Source of the DNA: Actinoplanes lobatus
GTDB taxonomy: Bacteria > Actinomycetota > Actinomycetes > Mycobacteriales > Micromonosporaceae
Assembly: GCF_014205215.1 (NCBI RefSeq)
Contig: NZ_JACHNC010000001.1
Location: forward strand, 3,043,001-3,107,000
Direction: 5' to 3'
DNA length: 64,000 bases
Shown: piece by piece, positions 1 to 7,617 of the stretch
Position numbering within the stretch: position 1 is the first letter of the stretch
How the letters are laid out: every line of letters begins with the position of its first letter
Notes under the pieces: model-generated
What the model saw: only the letters and a program-made list of their open reading frames with translations
Database searches by the model: none
Told to the model about the DNA's origin: nothing
Program-made: the position numbers and the translations under genes

Positions 1-858
1 CAGACCGGCGGGAAGATCACCCACTTCGTGGCGGGCGTCGGCACCGGCGGCACGATCAGCGGCGTCGGGCGCTACCTCAAGGAGCAGGGGCCGGTCCAGG
101 TGATCGGCGCCGACCCGGAGGGCTCCGTCTACTCGGGCGGGACCGGGCGGCCGTACCTGGTCGAGGGCGTCGGTGAGGACTTCTGGCCGTCCGCGTACGA
201 CCGGGAGGTCACCGACGACGTGATCGAGGTGAGCGACTCGGACTCCTTCGAGATGACCCGCCGCCTGGCCCGCGAGGAGGGCCTGCTGGTCGGCGGCTCG
301 TGCGGGATGGCCGTGGTGGCCGCGCTCGAGGTCGCCCGCAAGGCCGGGCCGGACGACGTGATCGTGGTCCTGCTGCCGGACGGTGGGCGTGGCTACCTGT
401 CCAAGATCTTCAACGACCGGTGGATGGCCCGGTACGGATTCCTGCGCACCCAGGAGGGCACCCCCACGGTGGCCGACGCCCTGGCCGGCAAGGGCTCCGA
501 GATCCCGCCGCTGATCCACGTGCACCCCACCGAGACGGTCCGCGACGCCATCGACTACATGCGGGAGTACGGCGTCAGCCAGCTCCCGGTGCTCAAGGCC
601 GAGCCCCCGGTGGTCACCGGGGAGGTGGCCGGCTCCATCTCGGAGAAGGTGCTGCTGGACGCGCTCTTCACCGGCCAGGCCCACCTGCACGACACGATCG
701 AGCGGCACATGAGCCAGCCGCTGCCGATGATCGGCGGTGGCGAGCCGGTGGCCGAGGCCGTCGCCCTCCTGGAGAAGGGCGACGCCGCGATGGTCCTGGT
801 CGACGGCAAGCCGGCCGGTGTCCTCACCCGTCAGGACCTGCTGGCCCACCTCAGCTAG
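1..858 (+). CDS. cbs: Cystathionine beta-synthase, 5' part missing
   Basis: The reading frame is open from base 1, so the N-terminal part with the PLP lysine lies outside the window; 285 residues remain. The visible PLP-enzyme part has the phosphate-binding GVGTGGTISGVGRYL segment, then GGSCGMAVVAAL and the LPDGGRGYLSKIFND stretch typical of actinobacterial cystathionine beta-synthases. The last ~130 residues form two CBS domains, a known regulatory tail. The enzyme condenses serine (or acetylserine) with homocysteine or sulfide in transsulfuration. A cystathionine gamma-synthase/lyase-type gene lies 8.6 kb downstream, the same pairing and order as Rv1077 and Rv1079. A cysteine synthase with CBS domains is the alternative. 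Confidence 0.88.
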   Translation, partial: QTGGKITHFVAGVGTGGTISGVGRYLKEQGPVQVIGADPEGSVYSGGTGRPYLVEGVGEDFWPSAYDREVTDDVIEVSDSDSFEMTRRLAREEGLLVGGSCGMAVVAALEVARKAGPDDVIVVLLPDGGRGYLSKIFNDRWMARYGFLRTQEGTPTVADALAGKGSEIPPLIHVHPTETVRDAIDYMREYGVSQLPVLKAEPPVVTGEVAGSISEKVLLDALFTGQAHLHDTIERHMSQPLPMIGGGEPVAEAVALLEKGDAAMVLVDGKPAGVLTRQDLLAHLS

Positions 859-1877
859 GCGAGGTGGGCGACCTGCTCCCAGGCCGGGTCGGGCGTGACG
901 GTGATCCGGACACGCCCGTCCGGCCAGGCGGCGGTCAGCGGCTTCAGGGCCTCGGCGGCAGCCGGACGGTCGGCGTAGAGGTGCGTGGTGCGGACACCGT
1001 CCGATGTCTCGTGCGCGACGAGGACCGCGCCGTCCAGGTGCCGGGCGATGTGGTCCTCCAGCGCGTAGAGGTCCGGGAACGCCTCCTTGGCCGGGAACCC
1101 GTTGTCGTCGCGCCGCGAGTACGGCACCTCGACCCGGATGTGCAGGTCGTGCCCCGGCCAGCGGGCCGGCCGCAGTGGCGTCTGCGCCATGGCCACCAGC
1201 GGCCTGCCACGTCGGGTGCCGGACATGGACAGCCACGGCTCCTCGCCCTCGGCCGGCGCCAGCCCGCCCACAACAGCGGCCAGCTCCGGGCCGGTCAGTG
1301 ACGCGCCGGGCCCGGATGCCGGCGTGACCGCGCCCACCCAGATCCCCACGGCGTCCTCCCCGAGGATCCAGTCCAGCGAGAGGAACGTGATCTGGGTGCG
1401 GGCGCCCTCGGGCAGCTCCGGGAACCGCGGGTGCCACACCTCGACGTGCACCCGGGGCCGGTCCTCGTCGACCTCCGCGCTGAACCGCAGCTCGGCCAGG
1501 TCGAGCCGGTGCCCGGCGATCTCCAGCTGGGCGTCCGCCAGGGCCGTGGGATTGCCCTGACGAGCCGTGGCGTAGCCGAACGTCTCGTCCGGCGGTGGGC
1601 CGGCCCGCCGCCAGCGCTCGGCCAGCGCCCGGAGCCGCGGATCGCCGACCGCGCTGATCACCAGCAGGTGCCGCGACGACGTGCCCGCGGTGAACTCCCA
1701 GTCCAGCTCCGGATGGATCGCCGAGACGGCGGCGCCCATCTCGGCGATGAGAGCATCATCGGGATGCCCGGCGATCTGCCTCTCCGCCCGGGGCCGGGCG
1801 GTCGCCCACCAGTCCCAGAACCGCTCGATCGCCGCCGCCGGATCCGGCTCCGTCTTACGTCGTCTCTTGAAGATCAC
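855..1877 (-). CDS. Conserved hypothetical protein, DUF695-like
   Basis: A cytosolic protein of 340 residues when started at the GTG at 1877 (VIFKRRRKTEPDP). The frame stays open upstream to 1961, but that extension looks unlike protein. There is no signal peptide or membrane segment. The C-terminal third, with the HDLHIRVEVPY, DLYALEDHIARHL and AHETSDGVRTTHLYAD stretches, resembles DUF695, a family of unknown function; this is from memory, not a search. The stop overlaps the cbs stop by 4 bp in convergent orientation. It is divergent from the 2077 gene, and the 199 bp between them should hold both promoters. No Shine-Dalgarno is evident before the GTG. Confidence 0.65.
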   Translation of the reverse strand: MIFKRRRKTEPDPAAAIERFWDWWATARPRAERQIAGHPDDALIAEMGAAVSAIHPELDWEFTAGTSSRHLLVISAVGDPRLRALAERWRRAGPPPDETFGYATARQGNPTALADAQLEIAGHRLDLAELRFSAEVDEDRPRVHVEVWHPRFPELPEGARTQITFLSLDWILGEDAVGIWVGAVTPASGPGASLTGPELAAVVGGLAPAEGEEPWLSMSGTRRGRPLVAMAQTPLRPARWPGHDLHIRVEVPYSRRDDNGFPAKEAFPDLYALEDHIARHLDGAVLVAHETSDGVRTTHLYADRPAAAEALKPLTAAWPDGRVRITVTPDPAWEQVAHLA

Positions 1878-2076
1878 CGGCGCACCGTACTGCCTGGGAC
1901 CGACATTTTCGTGAGCCCGTGGGCCATCGATGCTCGTGCGGAGGGAAACCGCTCGGTTCATGGATTGTTACGGATAGTCGCCGCAATCGCACAGACAGTC
2001 CGACCGGCCGATGAGCCGCTGCGGTTGTATGTGTCGTGACGGAGCTATGAGCCACTCCCGGACGGAGGGGTAGGGG

Positions 2077-2412
2077 ATGGTCGACGTCGACGAGGCGGCG
2101 CCCGCCGACATCGTGGACCGCCTGCTGTGGCGGGACGCGCAACGGATGCTCGGGCGCCACGTGGCGAACGGCGTGGACGGCCTGGAAGGCACCTGCGACT
2201 GGTGCGGATGGCGCTGGCCGTGCTCGGCCCGCCGTCTGGCCGAGCGGGCCGCCGCGGTCGCCCGGCGGCCGTGGCGTGAGGCCTGGACCCTGCGCCACGA
2301 CCTGAACAGCATGCGTTCCCTGCCCGGCAAGCGGGCCGGTGCGGACGAGATCGGCCGCTACGGCGCCGGCCCGTACCACCGCAACGACGACAACCGGAGG
2401 TATCTGGCCTGA
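2077..2412 (+). CDS. Small cysteine-containing hypothetical protein
   Basis: A basic protein of 111 residues that I do not recognise. It has a central CDWCGWRWPC cluster (residues ~40-49) that could bind metal, followed by an Arg/Ala-rich helix, and an N-terminal acidic helix. A GGAGGGG-like Shine-Dalgarno sits just before the ATG. Strong GC bias at third codon positions supports coding. It is divergent from the DUF695-like gene and stands alone. A zinc-knuckle regulatory role is possible but not shown. Confidence 0.55.
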   Translation: MVDVDEAAPADIVDRLLWRDAQRMLGRHVANGVDGLEGTCDWCGWRWPCSARRLAERAAAVARRPWREAWTLRHDLNSMRSLPGKRAGADEIGRYGAGPYHRNDDNRRYLA

Positions 2413-2699
2413 TTTTTGAACCCTGACGTCGCCGACATGCTTGACCGTCCCCCGGCAAGTGCGGCTTCCCGGCCCGGCCGACGTCGCCCGGCGGTGACAC
2501 CGGTGCGCCCCGCCAGCGCTCCGGTGTCCCGCGCCCAGACCCGCTCTTGAACTGGATCCCAGATCGGCACGCCTCCGCTGATCGAGCGCCTCCGGCCAGG
2601 CGCATCCGGTTCGGGCGGGGCGGTGGGCGGGAGCACGAGACCAACAGGTTCCCCCGCATTCACTCGGTCCCGTGCTCCCGCCCGACCAGCGCCCCACGT
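2413..2699. other. Intergenic region with one inverted repeat
   Basis: I see no convincing gene between the 2077 gene and the convergent GNAT gene. An 8-bp inverted repeat (GACACCGG at 2496-2503, CCGGTGTC at 2521-2528) could end transcription from either side, but it has a 17-nt loop and no T-run. The open frames crossing the region lack a start signal. Confidence 0.4.
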
Positions 2700-3203
2700 C
2701 TACAACGGATGTGAATACCGCAGCTGCGGCAGGTCCCGGTCGTTGACCGGGGCGACCCGGACCGCCCCGTCCGGGAGCCAGCCGCCCTTCTCGTAGAAGC
2801 GCCGGGCCACCGCGTTGTCCTCCAGCACCCACAGCACCGCCCGCCCGGCCCCGAACCCGCCCAGCCGCTCCAGCGCGTCGACCATCAGGCGCCGTCCGAC
2901 GCCGGTGCCGACCCGCTCCGGGGCCAGATGGATCGCGTACAGCTCGACGGCGCCTTCGGTCTCGCTCGGGCCCAGGTAGGTGAAACCGGCCAGTTCGCCG
3001 TCCACCTCGGCGACGGTCATCCGGTGCGTCTCCCGCTCCCACCGCCAGCGCTCGACCCACCAGGCGCTCATCGCCTCCGGCCCGCGGGCCGCGAACGTCT
3101 CGGCCGGAATCAGATGGGCGTAGGCAGCCGCCCGGGAACGGTGATGCAGCGCGCCGATCGCGGCCAGGTCACCGTCCTCAGCGGGACGAAGCGAAACGGT
3201 CAT
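2700..3203 (-). CDS. GNAT-family N-acetyltransferase
   Basis: A 167-residue GCN5-related acetyltransferase; the substrate cannot be told. Visible GNAT features are the N-terminal SLRPAEDGDLAAIGALH strand-helix, a central VELYAIHLAPERVGTGVGRRL acetyl-CoA pyrophosphate loop (Q/RxxGxG/A form RVGTGVG), and a C-terminal WVLEDNAVARRFYEKGGW motif. It lies 27 bp downstream of rnz on the same strand. A TAACGT box (3210-3215, minus strand) sits 6 nt before the ATG, so the gene can also make a leaderless transcript of its own. Confidence 0.85.
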   Translation of the reverse strand: MTVSLRPAEDGDLAAIGALHHRSRAAAYAHLIPAETFAARGPEAMSAWWVERWRWERETHRMTVAEVDGELAGFTYLGPSETEGAVELYAIHLAPERVGTGVGRRLMVDALERLGGFGAGRAVLWVLEDNAVARRFYEKGGWLPDGAVRVAPVNDRDLPQLRYSHPL

Positions 3204-3230
3204 GGGCCGACGTTAGCCCGGCTCCGGCGG

Positions 3231-4124
3231 CTACCGCCGCGGCGGCACGGGCACCCGCATCAGATCCTCGGCGATCACGATCGGGCCGTCGAACTCCTTG
3301 CGTGCCTCCTCCAGGAAGCGGTCCGGCTCCGGGTAGCGCTGGGAGAAATGCGTCAAGACCAGTTTTCGTACGCCGCACTCGCGCGCGACCGCGGCGGCCT
3401 GCCCCGCCGTCAGGTGCCCCACCTGGGCGGCCAGCTCCGTGTCCTCGGCCAGGAAGGTGGACTCGATCACCAGCAGGTCCACGCCGTCGGCCAGCGCGAA
3501 CACGCTGTCGCACAGGCCGGTGTCCATCACGAAGGCGAAACTCTGGCCGGGGCGGACCACGCTCACCTCCTCGAGCGCGACGTCACCCAGCCGGCCGGCC
3601 CGCAGCAGCTCACCGACCGCCGGGCCGCTGATGCCGCGCTCGGCCAGCAGCGCGGGCACCATCCGGCGGGAGTCGGGTTCGGCCAGGCGGTACCCGTACG
3701 TCTCGATGGAATGCCGGAGCGGCAGCGCGGTGAGGCGCCCCGCCGGGGTCTCCACCGCGAAGCCGGCGCCCACCGGACCGGGCACGATGTCGGCGTTGTC
3801 CCAGTAGCTGGTGGCATGCCGCAGGCGGTCGTAGAACTCCTGGCCGCCGGCCGGGTAGTGGACGTGGACCGGGTGCGGCACCCGGTCCAGCGAGATCCGC
3901 TGGAGGACGCCGGGCAGGCCGAGACTGTGGTCGCCGTGGAAGTGGGTGATGCAGATGCGCCGCAGCGGGGTGACCGGGAGGCCGGCCATCAGCAGCTGGC
4001 GCTGGGTGCCCTCACCCGGGTCGAAGAGGATCACCTCGTCGTCCCAGCGCAGCAGGTAGCCGTTGTGGTTGCGGTGCCGGGTGGGCACCTGGCTCGCCGT
4101 GCCGAGCGCGACAAGCTCCCGCAT
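3231..4124 (-). CDS. rnz: Ribonuclease Z (tRNA 3' processing endonuclease)
   Basis: A 297-residue metallo-beta-lactamase-fold nuclease of usual RNase Z length, which cuts the 3' trailer off tRNA precursors. The N-terminal [19 protein letters not shown] is typical. The metal motif THFHGDH is present, as are the later VMDTG and ESTFL motifs and a final HFSQRY motif. The ATG at 4124 is chosen over the open frame to 4256 because an ideal GGAGG lies just upstream and family homology starts here. A highly base-paired RNA segment ends 26 nt before the start codon, suggesting post-transcriptional control. A GNAT gene follows after 27 bp. Confidence 0.92.
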   Translation of the reverse strand: MRELVALGTASQVPTRHRNHNGYLLRWDDEVILFDPGEGTQRQLLMAGLPVTPLRRICITHFHGDHSLGLPGVLQRISLDRVPHPVHVHYPAGGQEFYDRLRHATSYWDNADIVPGPVGAGFAVETPAGRLTALPLRHSIETYGYRLAEPDSRRMVPALLAERGISGPAVGELLRAGRLGDVALEEVSVVRPGQSFAFVMDTGLCDSVFALADGVDLLVIESTFLAEDTELAAQVGHLTAGQAAAVARECGVRKLVLTHFSQRYPEPDRFLEEARKEFDGPIVIAEDLMRVPVPPRR

Positions 4125-4150
4125 CCGTTCCTCCCCGGTGGAAATGAAGC

Positions 4151-4219
4151 GACCCCTGGGGACTTCCACACTCGCGAACGAGTGTGGTCCGGTCGGACTA
4201 GGCCGGATCCCCAGGGGTC
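4151..4219 (-). promoter_or_regulatory. Three-way-junction RNA element in the rnz leader
   Basis: A 69-nt self-complementary block lies just upstream of the rnz Shine-Dalgarno. The outer stem is a perfect 12-bp pair (4151-4162 with 4208-4219). It encloses a perfect 9-bp hairpin (4166-4174 with 4179-4187), whose loop reads TTCG on the minus strand, and a 5-bp hairpin (4188-4192 with 4203-4207, 10-nt loop). All nucleotides except three unpaired bases (4163-4165) and the two loops are used. On the minus strand it is followed by a C/T-mixed stretch without a T-run, so it does not look like an intrinsic terminator. A cis-regulatory element or a processed small RNA are both possible; I know of no named family it matches. 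Confidence 0.65.
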
Positions 4220-4242
4220 GGGTGGCTGTCGTGTACTCGCCA

Positions 4243-4345
4243 GACCGTTGCCACACGGTCTCGACTCTTTGATCATTTTTAAGATCAAATTCGGACGCTT
4301 ATCAAGAAGATCGTTTGACAAGCGTCCCAAGCTGTCGAGGACAGC
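4243..4345 (-). promoter_or_regulatory. Series of four inverted repeats upstream of rnz
   Basis: Four further perfect inverted repeats lie in tandem: GACCGT/ACGGTC (4243-4248, 4255-4260), TTTGATC/GATCAAA (4268-4274, 4283-4289), GGACGCTT/AAGCGTCC (4293-4300, 4320-4327) and GCTGTC/GACAGC (4331-4336, 4340-4345). The 4265-4320 part is unusually AT-rich for this genome. Minus-strand TTGATA and TTAAAA hexamers 17 bp apart could be a promoter. The last stem may act as a terminator for the upstream ppk2 gene. Confidence 0.5.
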
Positions 4346-4347
4346 GG

Positions 4348-4386
4348 CTAGCGGACAGCCACCTCACGAGTCCCGTTGCTACTCAA
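4348..4386 (-). CDS. Possible 12-codon leader peptide upstream of rnz
   Basis: A very strong Shine-Dalgarno, AAGGGAGGTGG on the minus strand (4394-4404), stands in the ppk2-rnz intergenic region with no long gene behind it. Ten nt after its GGAGG core a TTG opens a 12-codon frame, LSSNGTREVAVR, that stops at 4348. The last codons contain GGCTGTC, which can compete with the GCTGTC at 4340-4345 for pairing with GACAGC at 4331-4336. This is attenuator-like geometry. No function is claimed. A GTG in another frame nearby (21 codons) is an alternative start. Confidence 0.3.
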   Translation of the reverse strand: MSSNGTREVAVR

Positions 4387-4461
4387 CTTTGGACCACCTC
4401 CCTTCACGTGTACGGCCACGTTATCCACGAGGGGCCGGGAGCGCCAACGATTTTGAATCAC

Positions 4462-5403
4462 TCAGAGCCGCGGGAATACCTGGGGAGAGGCATCGGGATT
4501 CTCCACCACGAGATTGGCGGAGCCGACGATCAGCGGGTCCGGGGCGCCGACGATCTTGATGTCTTTGCCCTCGTAGTCGAAACGGTGCAGCACATACCGC
4601 ATCGCCTCCAGCCGGGCCCGCTTCTTGTCGTTGCTCTTCACCACCGTCCACGGGGCATCCGCCGTGTCGGTGTAGAAGAACATCGCCTCCTTGGCCTCGG
4701 TGTAGTCGTCCCACCTGTCCAGCGAGGCCAGATCCATCGGGGAGAGTTTCCACTGCCGGACCGGGTCCACCTGCCGGATCGCGAACCGGGTCCGCTGCTC
4801 GCCGCTGGTCACCGAGAACCAGAACTTCACCAGGTGGATCCCGGAGCGGACCAGCATCCGCTCCAGCTCCGGGGTCTGGCGGAGGAACTCCAGGTACTCC
4901 TTGCGCTCGCAGAAGCCCATCACCCGCTCGACGCCGGCCCGGTTGTACCACGACCGGTCGAAGAGCACGATCTCACCGGCCGCCGGCAGATGCTTGATGT
5001 ACCGCTGGTAGTACCACTGGGTGCTCTCCCGCTGGTTCGGCTTCTCCAGGGCCACCACCCGGGCGCCACGCGGGTTCAGATGCTCCATGAACCGCTTGAT
5101 CGTGCCGCCCTTGCCGGCCGCGTCCCGGCCCTCGAACAGGACCAGGAGACGGTTGCCGGTCTCCTTGCACCAGTTCTGGAGCTTCAGCAGCTCGATCTGG
5201 AGCAGCCGCTTGTCGTGGTCGTAGTCGGTGCGGGACAGGCGCTCGTCGTACGGGTAGTCCTCCCGCCACGTGGCCACCGGCTGCCCGTCGGCGTCGAGCA
5301 GGCGGGGGTCATCGTCCGCGTCGTCGAGGACGCGGTAGCCGGCCAGTTCGGCGATCGGCCCGTCGTAGGGATGGGTGCTCGCCAGCTCGTACTCCGATTG
5401 CAT
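4462..5403 (-). CDS. ppk2: Polyphosphate kinase 2 (PPK2)
   Basis: A 313-residue PPK2-family enzyme that transfers phosphate between polyphosphate and nucleotides in the cytosol. Hallmarks are the Walker A segment FEGRDAAGKGGTIKRF, the Walker B/lid region VLFDRSWYNRAGVERVMGF and the KFWFSVTSGEQ strand. The ATG at 5403 (MQSEYEL) is chosen; the frame continues 12 codons upstream without homology-like sequence. A CYTH-CHAD gene lies 45 bp upstream on the same strand. Since CHAD binds polyphosphate and CYTH enzymes hydrolyse triphosphates, the two likely form a polyphosphate-handling operon. The PPK2 subclass (ADP or AMP acceptor) is not resolved. Confidence 0.92.
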   Translation of the reverse strand: MQSEYELASTHPYDGPIAELAGYRVLDDADDDPRLLDADGQPVATWREDYPYDERLSRTDYDHDKRLLQIELLKLQNWCKETGNRLLVLFEGRDAAGKGGTIKRFMEHLNPRGARVVALEKPNQRESTQWYYQRYIKHLPAAGEIVLFDRSWYNRAGVERVMGFCERKEYLEFLRQTPELERMLVRSGIHLVKFWFSVTSGEQRTRFAIRQVDPVRQWKLSPMDLASLDRWDDYTEAKEAMFFYTDTADAPWTVVKSNDKKRARLEAMRYVLHRFDYEGKDIKIVGAPDPLIVGSANLVVENPDASPQVFPRL

Positions 5404-5448
5404 GACCCGACTTGATACCCCCGTCCGCCCCGAACACAACGTCCTTGA

Positions 5449-6870
5449 TCAGAACAGTCGCCGGACTCTGCGCCGGCGCGCCGCCTTCGCCAGGCCGGGC
5501 ACCTTGGCCAGCTCCTCCCGGCCGACCTGCTCCTGGCGCCCGTACAGCACACCGAAGTGGAAACTGCCCTCGCCCAGCTCGCGCAGAACCCCACGGGCGA
5601 CGTTCGAATCCTGGTACGACCCGAGGCCGTCCTGTAGCGCGGTCAGCCGCTTCACCAGGCGTTTCGCGTCCTGACCGTGCCCCGGGACGAGCAGCTCGAC
5701 GGAATACCGTGCCTGCTTGAAGCCCTTGCGGGACTCGTGGATCTCCTCCTCCACCCCGCTCGCCAGCGCCGCGTCCAGCCGATCGTCCGCTTTGGCCAGC
5801 ACCTTCCGGGCACGGTTCACCGGGTCCGGGGTGTGGAACGGATCGCCGTCGACCAGCTCGTCGATCCGGTCCAGCAGATCCAGGTAGCGGTCCGACTCCA
5901 GAGCCCCGGCCAGCTCGGTGCGGCCGGTCTCGATCTGGTCCTCCAGGTGGGCGCGCACCCGGTCGGCGGCCGGGGCGAACTCCGGTCCCGCCTCCTGGAC
6001 CAGGGCGAGCAGCTTCTCCTCCAGGACCTGTGGGTCACGGACCGCGCCCAGCACCCCGGCCAGCCAGCGCAACTCGTCACGGATGCCGGTGTCCGGGATC
6101 GACTTCCGGTACGTCTTCAGCGTGCTGCGCAGCCGCCGGGTGCCCACCCGCATCTGGTGCACGGCCCGGGGCTCGCCACGACGGGCCGCCGGGTCGAAGC
6201 CGATGATGGCGTCGCGCTGCTCACGGGCGTACGCCAGAACGGGGTTGACCTTGATCTTGGTCGGTTCGGCCGACCGGTGCTCGGCGAGCCGGCCGGCCAG
6301 CGCCCGCGCCACCTTGGAGGGCCCCTCGGCCGGTCGCGCGCCGGCGGCGAACAGAGCCTCCTCGACCGCGTCGAGCACCGCCGCGTCGCCGGAGACCAGC
6401 TCGACCTCGATCTCCTGCCAGGCCTGCTCGGCGCCGTCCGACTCGGCGCGCACCTGATCCTGCGCGATCAGCGCGAGAGTGCGGCCGCCGGAATCCCGCA
6501 ACGGCGTCTCCACCCGGTGTGTGCGCAGCCGGGCCACCGGGGTCAGCGGCCGCCGCCGGACGATCGACCGGACCACGCTGACCAGCTCGGCGGGCACCTC
6601 GTCGGAGTCGCCGGGCAGCCGGTGCTCGGTCCGGCCGGCGCCGTCCCCGGGGGTCTTGAGATGCCACCCGGCGTCGTTGCCGCCGGAGCGCCGGCGGAGA
6701 GTCCGGCGATTTCTCATCAAGATCAGATCTTCGGTGTCGAAGTAGGTGGCGTCGAGATCGTGGATCTCGGCACCGTCGACTCCGGCGATATCTCCGGCGC
6801 CGACCAGATCAGGAAGCTCGAAGGTCTCGGGGACGTCGTACTTGCGCTCGGTCTCGGTGGCGATCTCCAC
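5449..6870 (-). CDS. CYTH and CHAD domain protein
   Basis: A 473-residue protein with two domains. The N-terminal CYTH (triphosphate tunnel) domain starts with the ExExK signature ETERKYDV and has further tunnel residues in YFDTEDLILMRNRRTLRRR and WQEIEVEL. The C-terminal CHAD domain (~residues 200-470) is helical with conserved histidines and basic residues (VHQMRVGTRRLRSTLKTYR, EIHESRKGFKQARY) that bind polyphosphate. The start is uncertain: a GTG at 6870 fits the domain, but the frame is open to 6930. It lies 45 bp upstream of ppk2. Substrate is probably inorganic tri- or polyphosphate. Confidence 0.85.
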   Translation of the reverse strand: MEIATETERKYDVPETFELPDLVGAGDIAGVDGAEIHDLDATYFDTEDLILMRNRRTLRRRSGGNDAGWHLKTPGDGAGRTEHRLPGDSDEVPAELVSVVRSIVRRRPLTPVARLRTHRVETPLRDSGGRTLALIAQDQVRAESDGAEQAWQEIEVELVSGDAAVLDAVEEALFAAGARPAEGPSKVARALAGRLAEHRSAEPTKIKVNPVLAYAREQRDAIIGFDPAARRGEPRAVHQMRVGTRRLRSTLKTYRKSIPDTGIRDELRWLAGVLGAVRDPQVLEEKLLALVQEAGPEFAPAADRVRAHLEDQIETGRTELAGALESDRYLDLLDRIDELVDGDPFHTPDPVNRARKVLAKADDRLDAALASGVEEEIHESRKGFKQARYSVELLVPGHGQDAKRLVKRLTALQDGLGSYQDSNVARGVLRELGEGSFHFGVLYGRQEQVGREELAKVPGLAKAARRRRVRRLF

Positions 6871-6960
6871 CCGTCCATGGTGCCTGCCGCGGCGGCTGAT
6901 GCACAGCGGTGTCTCAGGTTCGCCTGGCACCGTGGTGACCCGGCTCGTAAGGAGTGCTGC

Positions 6961-7143
6961 ATGGAGAAGCCCGAACGTCGTCCCGTCCCACTCGCCGCCT
7001 CACTCGCCGGTCTGCGCCTTCTCGGCGCCGGCGCGGTTCTCGGCCTGGCCCTCGCGGTGCCCGGGTCATCGGCCCAGGCCGACCCGCCCCGCCCGCCGGC
7101 CGCCACCCAGGACTCGGCGGCCGACGACGCCCCGGAGAGCTAG
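6961..7143 (+). CDS. Small secreted or membrane-anchored peptide
   Basis: A 60-residue protein with a textbook Shine-Dalgarno, AAGGAG (6949-6954), 6 nt before the ATG. The N-terminus (MEKPERRPVPLAA) is charged, followed by a hydrophobic stretch LRLLGAGAVLGLALAVP and an SSAQA site that looks like a signal-peptidase I cleavage site. The remaining tail is Pro/Ala/Asp-rich. Its stop shares a CTAG with the stop of the convergent 7140 gene. It is divergent from the CYTH-CHAD gene. Function unknown. Confidence 0.55.
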   Translation: MEKPERRPVPLAASLAGLRLLGAGAVLGLALAVPGSSAQADPPRPPAATQDSAADDAPES

Positions 7144-7469
7144 AGCAGCCGGGCGTCGTCGCGCGCGTGCAGGTAGATGGCGCGGGCGTAGTTCGCCGTC
7201 GCCGCGTTGTAGTACATCGTGGCCAGGCCGGTGTAGAAGCCGTTCGCTGTCAGCGCGTTCTTCGCGTTGGCCGTGGCGGACCAGCGGATCTCGGCGTCGG
7301 TGGTGCTGATGCCGCGGCGCGCGCAGCGCAGGCGGTTCATCTCCTTGCCGGTCTTCCAGGTCTCCAGGGCGTCCTCGGCCTCGCGCATCATGTCCCGCGC
7401 CTGTTGCAGGAGGAACTCGGCGAGATCCCAGCTGGCCCGTTCCTCGTCGTTGTGGTACCTCGTCGTCAT
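7140..7469 (-). CDS. Small helical hypothetical protein
   Basis: A soluble, probably all-helical protein of 109 residues that I do not recognise. The ATG is preceded by GGGAGGTAGGGC, a good Shine-Dalgarno. There is one cysteine and no signal peptide. The sequence is Ala/Arg/Asn-rich with long amphipathic stretches (WDLAEFLLQQARDMMREAED; ALTANGFYTGLATMYYNAAT). It is convergent with the 6961 micro-gene. Two palindromes in its upstream region suggest an operator. Confidence 0.6.
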   Translation of the reverse strand: MTTRYHNDEERASWDLAEFLLQQARDMMREAEDALETWKTGKEMNRLRCARRGISTTDAEIRWSATANAKNALTANGFYTGLATMYYNAATANYARAIYLHARDDARLL

Positions 7470-7486
7470 GCCCTACCTCCCGTGTT

Positions 7487-7520
7487 ACTCGATTTCGAGT
7501 GTGAGTGGGATGTCCGGACA
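7487..7520 (-). promoter_or_regulatory. Two palindromes upstream of the 7140 gene
   Basis: ACTCGA-TT-TCGAGT (7487-7500) and the perfect palindrome TGTCCGGACA (7511-7520) lie 18-51 bp before the start codon, next to an AT-rich run (a T7 tract at ~7526-7533). They are candidate repressor sites or -10/-35 surroundings of the minus-strand gene. Confidence 0.35.
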
Positions 7521-7617
7521 TGTCGATTTTTTTCGATCGCGCGCGTGAATTCCGCGCCCCCGTCTTGACCTTCACCGGGCGGCAGGCGTGCCCTCGTCGT
7601 TGCCGCCGTCGACGACA

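Noticed and set aside
4151..4219. Ordinary intrinsic terminator or tRNA gene
   Set aside because: There is no T-run after the stem, and the fold has only two internal arms, no CCA and no anticodon-arm geometry, so neither call fits.
4031..4330. Minus-strand frame starting at 4330 with protein-like stretch [20 protein letters not shown]
   Set aside because: It crosses all the hairpins and runs into the rnz coding region in another frame, with no Shine-Dalgarno. The RNA structure explains the region better.
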